NCBI RefSeq assembly: GCF_016919245.1
Contig: NZ_JAFEJA010000001.1
Location: 3,134,001-3,198,000, forward strand
From: Streptomyces zhihengii
Lineage (GTDB): Bacteria > Actinomycetota > Actinomycetes > Streptomycetales > Streptomycetaceae
Length of the DNA: 64,000 nt
Direction of reading: 5' to 3'
Each line of letters begins with the position of its first letter. The stretch's first letter is position 1. This document shows, in pieces, positions 58,381-64,000 of this stretch. Under the pieces are notes generated by a model. That model searched no databases. It saw only the letters and a program-made list of their open reading frames with translations, and was not told the origin of the DNA. A program made the translations under genes and the position numbers.

Positions 58381-59592
58381 ATGCAGGTGATCCAGTCCAC
58401 GAAGCTCGCCAATGTCTGTTACGAGATCCGGGGCCCGGTCCTCGAGGAGGCGATGCGGCTCGAGGCGGCGGGGCACCGCATCCTCAAGCTGAACACGGGC
58501 AACCCCGCGGCCTTCGGTTTCGAGTGCCCGCCGGAGATCCTCGAGGACATCCTGCGCAACGTCGGCAGCGCCCACGGGTACGGCGACGCCAAGGGGCTGC
58601 TCTCGGCCCGCCGCGGCGTGATGCAGCACTACCAGACCAAGGGGATCGACCTCGACGTCGAGGACGTCTACCTGGGCAACGGCGTCTCCGAGCTGATCCA
58701 GATGTCGATGCAGGCCCTGCTCGACGACGGCGACGAGGTGCTCGTGCCGTCGCCCGACTACCCGCTGTGGACGGCGTCGGTCTCGCTGTCCGGCGGCACG
58801 GCCGTGCACTACCGCTGCGACGAGCAGGCGGACTGGATGCCCGACCTGGCGGACATCGAGCGGAAGATCACCGACCGCACCAAGGCGATCGTGATCATCA
58901 ACCCGAACAACCCCACCGGCGCGGTCTACGACGACGCGATGCTGCGCTCGCTCACCGAGATCGCCCGGCGGCACAACCTGGTGGTCTGCTCGGACGAGAT
59001 CTACGACCGGATCCTCTACGACGGCGCCACCCACACGCCGACCGCCGCGATCGCGCCGGACCTGCTGGTCCTGACCTTCAACGGCCTCTCCAAGAACTAC
59101 CGGGTGGCCGGCTACCGCTCGGGCTGGCTCGCGGTCTGCGGGCCGAAGGCGCACGCCTCCTCGTACATCGAGGGCCTGACGATCCTGGCCAACATGCGGC
59201 TGTGCGCCAACATGCCGTCGCAGCACGCGGTCGCCACGGCGCTCGGGGGGCGGCAGTCGATCGAGCAGCTGGTGCTCCCGGGCGGGCGCCTGCTGGAGCA
59301 GCGCGACACCGCGTACGACCTGCTGACGCAGATCCCGGGCATCACCTGCGTGAAGCCGAAGGGCGCGCTGTACCTGTTCCCGCGGCTCGACCCCGCGGTC
59401 TACAAGATCAAGGACGACCGGCAGATGGTGCTGGACCTGCTGCGGGCCGAGAAGATCATGGTCGTGCACGGGTCGGGCTTCAACTGGCCGGAACCCGATC
59501 ACTTCCGGATCGTGACGCTGCCGTCGGCGGACGACCTGGCGGACGCGGTGACCCGGATCGGCACCTTCCTGGACGGCTACGGCCAGCACTGA
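58381..59592 (+). CDS. Class I/II aminotransferase (AlaA-type)
   Basis: This encodes 403 residues. The PLP fold has SPDYPLWTASVSLSGG, INPNNPTGAVY, CSDEIYDRILYDG, the PLP lysine in GLSKNYRVAGYRSGW and the substrate arginine in DHFRIVTLPS. Length and motifs match the AlaA/pyruvate aminotransferase group, which links alanine and glutamate pools. No ribosome-binding site is seen, in keeping with a leaderless transcript. Confidence 0.92.
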   Translation: MQVIQSTKLANVCYEIRGPVLEEAMRLEAAGHRILKLNTGNPAAFGFECPPEILEDILRNVGSAHGYGDAKGLLSARRGVMQHYQTKGIDLDVEDVYLGNGVSELIQMSMQALLDDGDEVLVPSPDYPLWTASVSLSGGTAVHYRCDEQADWMPDLADIERKITDRTKAIVIINPNNPTGAVYDDAMLRSLTEIARRHNLVVCSDEIYDRILYDGATHTPTAAIAPDLLVLTFNGLSKNYRVAGYRSGWLAVCGPKAHASSYIEGLTILANMRLCANMPSQHAVATALGGRQSIEQLVLPGGRLLEQRDTAYDLLTQIPGITCVKPKGALYLFPRLDPAVYKIKDDRQMVLDLLRAEKIMVVHGSGFNWPEPDHFRIVTLPSADDLADAVTRIGTFLDGYGQH

Positions 59593-59690
59593 GCACCGGC
59601 CCCGGGCGGGGGCGATCTCGCGAACGGCATCAACTTTAGACTGAATCCAATGTAGGATGGTCTCCTGACCGTGAGCAGGAGGCCATCCCC

Positions 59691-60077
59691 ATGTACGAGC
59701 CGATCCGCAGCAAGTCGGTCCACTCGGTGGCCGACCCCGCGCAGTCGCCCCACCGCAGCCGCGAGGAGGAGCTGGACATCCAGCTCGCCGGGCATCTCGC
59801 CGCCCTGCTCGCCGTCACCGACGAGCTCGGTCTCGACGAGGCCGCCGAGGCCGTCGCCGCGCAGGTGGCCCGGCTGCGCGGCGCACCGCCGGCGCGGCAC
59901 GCGGCGCTCAGCCGCTCCGACGACGCCGCCCTCCACCGCCGCGCGCACGCCCTCGCGGGCCGTGCCCTGGTCGTCGCCGCGTCCCGCGCCGACACGGCCG
60001 TCGCGATCCTGGCCGCCCAGCGCATGGACGCGCACGCGGCCGCCCTGAAGAGCCGCCACCTGGTCGGCACCTCCTGA
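59691..60077 (+). CDS. Small conserved helical protein
   Basis: This 128-residue soluble, all-helical protein has LDIQLAGHLAALLAVTDELG, EAAEAVAAQVARL and RRAHALAGRALVVAASR. The ATG follows AGGAGG. Upstream, a dyad ATCC-N6-GGAT (59645-59658) adjoins TTTAGACTGA and could be an operator. I do not recognise the family. Confidence 0.65.
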   Translation: MYEPIRSKSVHSVADPAQSPHRSREEELDIQLAGHLAALLAVTDELGLDEAAEAVAAQVARLRGAPPARHAALSRSDDAALHRRAHALAGRALVVAASRADTAVAILAAQRMDAHAAALKSRHLVGTS

Positions 60078-60081
60078 CGGC

Positions 60082-60114
60082 CCCGGTCCGCGGCCGGGGA
60101 GGCCGCGGACCGGG
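60082..60114 (+). terminator. Terminator
   Basis: A perfect 14-bp stem (CCCGGTCCGCGGCC and its complement) with a GGGGA loop lies directly after the small helical gene. Confidence 0.85.
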
Positions 60115-60339
60115 TTGCCACCTCTCCCCTTCTCCCCTCTCCGGCTCCCGTGCCGGGCGCGCCCGTGCGCCGGCCGGCCCCGGCAGGACCGGGGCGCCCC
60201 CGCCGGGCGGCTCCCGGTGTCCCCCGGCTCCGCGACCGCGCCGAAGTGGCCGGTTCCGGTTGCGTACTGGGATCACCCCTTCACCCCCCGTACACCGGAC
60301 GCGCTCCGGAATGTGGGTTTCCGCGCGCACGCTTCAGCC

Positions 60340-61416
60340 GTGAGACGCATCGTGGGAATCGTCCTGGCGGTGCTGCTGATCGGGGGCGTGGCAGCCGCCC
60401 TCGTCGCAGGCCGCGACAGCCGGGACACGGGCACGGCAACGAAGACCGTGCGCGGGGTGATCGGGTCGGAGAAGGCGGAGTTCTTCGCCGACCCGGAGGT
60501 GGTGAAGGCCCTTGCTGCCAAGGGGTTCACCGTGACGACGGAGACGGCCGGGTCCTGGGACATGGACCAGCAGTCCCTTCAGGGACAGGACTTCGCCTTC
60601 CCGTCGTCCAAGGCGCCGGCCGACGCGCTGCGCGGCCGGTCGGCGATCCAGGCGGGCCCGCTGCGGCCGTTCTACTCGCCGCTGGTGGTGGTCGCGCACC
60701 GGGCCGCGGCCCAGGTGCTGGCAGGCAACGGCCTGGTCACCATGACCGGGGCGGCCAGGGGCACCCTGCGCATGGAGCCGTATCTCCGGGCCGCGGCCGA
60801 CGACCGGACCTGGCAGCAGCTGAGGGGCGCCGACGCGCACGCCGAACTGTCGGGCACGGTCTTCGTGACCAGTACCGATCCCGTCGCCTCCAACTCCGGG
60901 GCGCTGTACCTGGCCGCCGCCTCGTACGTCGCGGACGGCGGGCGGGTGGCGGCCGACGAGGCGGCGGTGGAGCGCACCGCGCCGCTGCTGAGGAAGCTCA
61001 TCCGGGTGCAGGGCGCCCAGCAGACCGGCAGCGACGCCCCGTTCCGCGACTTCGTCAGCGGGGTCGGCAACCCGCTGGTCCTCGTCTACGAGTCGCAGGT
61101 CGCCGCACTGCTGCTCCAGGGGCAGGACCCGGGTGACCTGATCGTGCTCTACCCGGACACGACCGTCTCCAGCGACCACACCCTGGTCCCGTTCACCGGG
61201 AGCGGGCGTGAACTGGGCACGCTGCTCGCCTCGGACGCCGGTCTGCGGGCGCTCGCCGTCCGGCACGGCTTCCGGCCGCAGGGCGCGGCGGCCGAGTTCA
61301 CCGCCGCGACCGCCGGGCACACCGACCGTCTCGACCAGAAGCTGACCGGTGTCCGCCAGGCGCCCGTGCCGACCGCCGCGGTCCTGCGCACGATGGCCCA
61401 GCGGGCCCGGTCGTAG
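60340..61416 (+). CDS. Substrate-binding-like protein of the TelA cluster
   Basis: This encodes 358 residues. An N-terminal membrane anchor (GIVLAVLLIGGVAAALVAG) is followed by a periplasmic-binding-type fold starting TVRGVIGSEKAEFF, with VFVTSTDPVASNSGALYLA resembling the ligand loop of extracellular solute-binding proteins. There is no lipobox cysteine. The GTG start at 60340 lacks a clear ribosome-binding site. It is probably the first gene of a three-gene unit with TelA and the VWA protein. Confidence 0.75.
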   Translation: MRRIVGIVLAVLLIGGVAAALVAGRDSRDTGTATKTVRGVIGSEKAEFFADPEVVKALAAKGFTVTTETAGSWDMDQQSLQGQDFAFPSSKAPADALRGRSAIQAGPLRPFYSPLVVVAHRAAAQVLAGNGLVTMTGAARGTLRMEPYLRAAADDRTWQQLRGADAHAELSGTVFVTSTDPVASNSGALYLAAASYVADGGRVAADEAAVERTAPLLRKLIRVQGAQQTGSDAPFRDFVSGVGNPLVLVYESQVAALLLQGQDPGDLIVLYPDTTVSSDHTLVPFTGSGRELGTLLASDAGLRALAVRHGFRPQGAAAEFTAATAGHTDRLDQKLTGVRQAPVPTAAVLRTMAQRARS

Positions 61417-61430
61417 GGGGAATGACCGGC

Positions 61431-62606
61431 ATGAACGAGCAGACCGTACCTCTCGTCCTCACCCCGCCCGAGCCCGTGCCGCCCGTCCACGCCGAGCAGG
61501 CGGCCGGACTGGTGCCGCTGGACGGGGCGGTGCGCGAGGAGATGGCCCGGCGCGCCGCGGACTTCGTCGCGTCACTGACCGGTGTGGACGCCAGGTCACC
61601 GGAGTTCGCGCGCCGCGTCGGGGAGATCGACCGGCTCGGCGAGGGCGAGATGAAGGGCGCCGCCCAGCAGTCCAACCGGATGCTGGACCGCACCGTGAAG
61701 TCCCTGGCCGGCGACGGCGGTGACGCGCAGGCCCGGGTCGGCGCGTCGCTGGTCGAACTGCGGCGCGCCGTCGAGGACCTGGACCCGCGCGACACCCCGG
61801 GCAGGGGCGCGCGCAGGCTGCTGTCCCGGCTGCCCGGGGGCGACAGGTTCCGTGACCACGTGGCCCGGTACGCCTCCTCGCAGGCGACGCTGAACCGGAT
61901 CGTCGGCTCGCTGCGCGGCGGCCAGGACGAACTGCGCCGGGACAACGCCGCGCTCGCCGCCGAGCGGGCCCGGCTGTGGGAGACCATGGGGCGGCTCCAG
62001 GAGTACACCGTCCTCACCGGAGCGCTCGACACCGCCGTCTCCGGGCGGATCGCCGCCGTGGAGGCGGCCGACCCTGAGGGGGCCGGCGCCCTGCGCGCGG
62101 ACGTCCTGTTCCCGGTCCGCCAGAAGCACCAGGACCTGCTCACCCAGCTCGCCGTCTGCGCCCAGGGGTACCTGGCGATGGACGTCGTGCGGCGCAACAA
62201 CGACGAACTCGTCAAGGGCGTGGACCGGGCCGCCACCACCACGGTCTCCGCGCTGCGGATCGCGGTGATGCTGGCGTCCGCGCTGGAGAGCCAGCGCCGG
62301 GTCGCCGCGCAGGTCGACACGCTCCGGTCGACGACCGAGGAACTGGTCCGGGGCAACGCGGAGATGCTCGCCACCCAGAGCGGCGGGATCCAGCGCATCG
62401 CGGCGGACCCGGCGGTCGGCGCCGAGACGCTGCGCTCGGCCTTCCAGCAGATCTACCGGACCCTCGACGCGATCGACGCGTACAGGGCCGAGGCCGCCGA
62501 GTCGATGGCGGCCACCGTGGAGTCGCTCGCCGGTGAGCTGCGGACCGCGAGCGGGTATCTGGAGCGGACCCGTGCGGCGGACCCGGCCGACGGCGGTGCG
62601 TCATGA
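61431..62606 (+). CDS. TelA/toxic anion resistance family protein
   Basis: This encodes 391 residues, mostly helical and coiled-coil, with RVGEIDRLGEGEMKGAAQQS, NRIVGSLRGGQDELRRDNAA and LFPVRQKHQDLLTQLAVC, the blocks of the TelA family. Such proteins are linked to tellurite and membrane-stress tolerance. The ATG at 61431 lies ten bases after GGGGG; the ATG at 61422 is too close. It overlaps the next gene by ATGA. Confidence 0.88.
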   Translation: MNEQTVPLVLTPPEPVPPVHAEQAAGLVPLDGAVREEMARRAADFVASLTGVDARSPEFARRVGEIDRLGEGEMKGAAQQSNRMLDRTVKSLAGDGGDAQARVGASLVELRRAVEDLDPRDTPGRGARRLLSRLPGGDRFRDHVARYASSQATLNRIVGSLRGGQDELRRDNAALAAERARLWETMGRLQEYTVLTGALDTAVSGRIAAVEAADPEGAGALRADVLFPVRQKHQDLLTQLAVCAQGYLAMDVVRRNNDELVKGVDRAATTTVSALRIAVMLASALESQRRVAAQVDTLRSTTEELVRGNAEMLATQSGGIQRIAADPAVGAETLRSAFQQIYRTLDAIDAYRAEAAESMAATVESLAGELRTASGYLERTRAADPADGGAS

Positions 62607-64000
62607 GCCGCCGCGCCCTGGCGGGCGTGCTGCGGCGGGCGGTCCGTCCGCCGGGCCGCGTCCGCGCCGGGGAGCCGCGGCCGGCGCGGCGCCCGGCCGT
62701 CGCCGCCGCCGTGCTCGGGCTCGCGCTGCTCGCCGGGTGCACCGGCGCGGACGGCGGTGGCGGGGACGGCGACCGGGAGGGGCAGGGCCCGCCCGTCACC
62801 CTGCGGGTGCTGGCCTCCAGCGAACTTCAGGACATGCTCCCGGTGCTGGAGGAGGCGCGCCGGGCCACCGGGGTCTCTGTGTCGCCGACCTGGAGCGGCA
62901 CCCTCGACGCCGTCGAGGAGGTGGCGTCGGGCCGGGCCGACGGGAAGTACGACGCGGTGTGGCTGTCCTCCAACGACTATCTGCGGCTGCGGCCCGGCAT
63001 CGCCGGGCGGCTGAGCAGCGAGACGGCCGTCATGACGTCCCCGGTCGCCGTCGGGGTGCGCGAGGAGACGGCGAAGCGGCTGGGCTGGAAGGACGGCGAG
63101 GTGACCTGGTCGCGGATCCACCGCGCGGTCGCCGACGGGGAGCTGACCTACGGGATGACCGACCCGGTGCGCTCCAACTCCGGTTTCGCCGCCCTGGTCT
63201 CCGTCGCCTCGGGTCTGTCCGGCGCGCAGTCGGCGCTCACCGACGCCGACGTGGCGAAGGCCACGCCCCGGCTGAGGGAGTTCTTCGCCGGGCAGCGGCT
63301 CACCTCCGGGTCCTCGGGGTGGCTGGCCACCGCGTACACCCGGCGCACCACGGTGGACGCGCTGGTCAACTACGAGTCGGTGCTGCTGTCCATGAACCGC
63401 GACGACGGGGCCGGGCTCACGGTCCTGCGGCCGAAGGACGGAGTGGTCACGGCCGACTACCCGTTCACCCTGCTGACCTCGGCCCCGGCCGGGCAGCGGG
63501 AGGCGGGGCGGCGGCTCACCGCGTATCTGCGCGGGGCCGGGGCCCAGCGGGAGATCACCGCGCGGACGCTGCGCCGGCCGGTCGCCGTCGGGGTGGCGCC
63601 GGACGGCCGGCTCGGCTCCGGGCAGCGGCGCGAACTGCCGTTCCCCGGCACCCGGTCGGTCGCCGACGGGCTGCTGGAGGCGTACGACAACCGGCTGCGG
63701 CGGCCGTCGCGCACGGTGTACGTGCTGGACACCTCGGGCTCGATGCACGGTGACCGGCTGGACCGGCTGAAGGCGGCGCTCACCGGGCTCACCTCCGACT
63801 TCCGCGACCGGGAGGAGGTGACGCTGATGCCGTTCGGTTCGGCGGTCAAGCAGGTGCGCACCCACACCGTGGACCCGGCGCGCCCCGGTACCGCGCGGGA
63901 GGCGATCCGCGCGGACGCCGAGGCGCTCACCGCGCAGGGCGAGACGGCGATCTTCGGCAGTCTGCGGGAGGCGTACGAGCATCTCGGCGACGGGACCGGC
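62603..64000 (+). CDS. Substrate-binding/VWA lipoprotein, partial
   Basis: The gene is cut by the window end; 466 codons are visible. A basic N-terminus and hydrophobic segment end in the lipobox LLAGC. An extracellular-solute-binding domain (about 55-355, VTLRVLASSELQDML, RSNSGFAALVSVASG) leads into a von Willebrand A domain with the MIDAS motif DTSGSMHGD. It shares ATGA with the TelA gene, so the two products act together at the membrane. Confidence 0.85.
   Translation, partial: MSRRALAGVLRRAVRPPGRVRAGEPRPARRPAVAAAVLGLALLAGCTGADGGGGDGDREGQGPPVTLRVLASSELQDMLPVLEEARRATGVSVSPTWSGTLDAVEEVASGRADGKYDAVWLSSNDYLRLRPGIAGRLSSETAVMTSPVAVGVREETAKRLGWKDGEVTWSRIHRAVADGELTYGMTDPVRSNSGFAALVSVASGLSGAQSALTDADVAKATPRLREFFAGQRLTSGSSGWLATAYTRRTTVDALVNYESVLLSMNRDDGAGLTVLRPKDGVVTADYPFTLLTSAPAGQREAGRRLTAYLRGAGAQREITARTLRRPVAVGVAPDGRLGSGQRRELPFPGTRSVADGLLEAYDNRLRRPSRTVYVLDTSGSMHGDRLDRLKAALTGLTSDFRDREEVTLMPFGSAVKQVRTHTVDPARPGTAREAIRADAEALTAQGETAIFGSLREAYEHLGDGTG

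Noticed and set aside
1..64000. tRNA, rRNA, insertion sequences or prophage attachment sites
   Set aside because: Reading both strands I found no cloverleaf-like sequence, no transposase or integrase frame and no flanking direct repeats that would support one.

Overview
The window is high-GC actinobacterial chromosome and almost certainly Streptomyces. It carries chaplins, a rodlin pair, a melC1/melC2 tyrosinase pair, a secreted chitinase with a DasR-type operator, many Tat/Sec-secreted proteins and lipoproteins, and extensive GTGA/ATGA stop-start overlaps. I see no rRNA, tRNA, insertion sequence, prophage or CRISPR array.

Region 1 (1-19.5 kb): a DUF192 gene end, then a long minus-strand Tad/Flp pilus locus. 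In transcription order it holds a zinc-ribbon protein, CpaB, CpaE, two TadE-like pseudopilins, TadA, TadB, TadC, a histidine kinase and LuxR-type regulator, the 79-aa Flp pilin, a TadG-like protein, a lipoprotein and an OmpA-like protein. The locus also encodes two large proteins that begin with the same type-IVb prepilin leader as the pilin. One (2118-3815) continues into a HINT autoprocessing domain and a variable C-terminal domain and is followed by a coupled immunity candidate. The other (16274-17773) is a 499-aa protein with an EF-hand-like loop. Four promoters of the locus share a GGGCCC-type inverted repeat placed 31 or about 41-42 bp upstream of a TANNNT -10 element. I consider pilin-leader cargo in a Tad locus the most interesting system here.

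Region 2 (19.5-31.4 kb): a GH18 chitinase behind a DasR-type operator, an Nramp-related transporter, a secreted zinc carboxypeptidase, and a cluster of GntP permease, RidA, IclR regulator, KDG-type sugar kinase, PLP amino-acid dehydratase/deaminase and N-acyl-D-amino-acid deacylase. Read as one pathway, the cluster fits import and breakdown of N-acetylglucosaminic acid, the product of oxidative chitin cleavage, to KDPG.

Region 3 (31.4-42.6 kb): AlkB, DinB, a short chaplin, tyrosinase and its chaperone, a secreted protein, a cytochrome P450, small conserved genes, a flavin monooxygenase overlapping an ATP-grasp ligase, and a secreted GH26 glycosidase.

Region 4 (42.6-54 kb): a tightly coupled Wzx/Wzy-type exopolysaccharide operon (two GT4 glycosyltransferases, priming transferase, polymerase, MviN-like flippase, deacetylase, chain-length protein, FemAB/CelD-type GNAT) with a secreted protein upstream.

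Region 5 (54-57.2 kb): the aerial-surface block, with a small secreted protein, rodlin, VKOR-type thiol oxidase, second rodlin and short chaplin. Region 6 (57.2-64 kb): a PrmC-like methyltransferase, an AlaA-type aminotransferase, a small conserved protein, and a three-gene TelA cluster cut by the window end.
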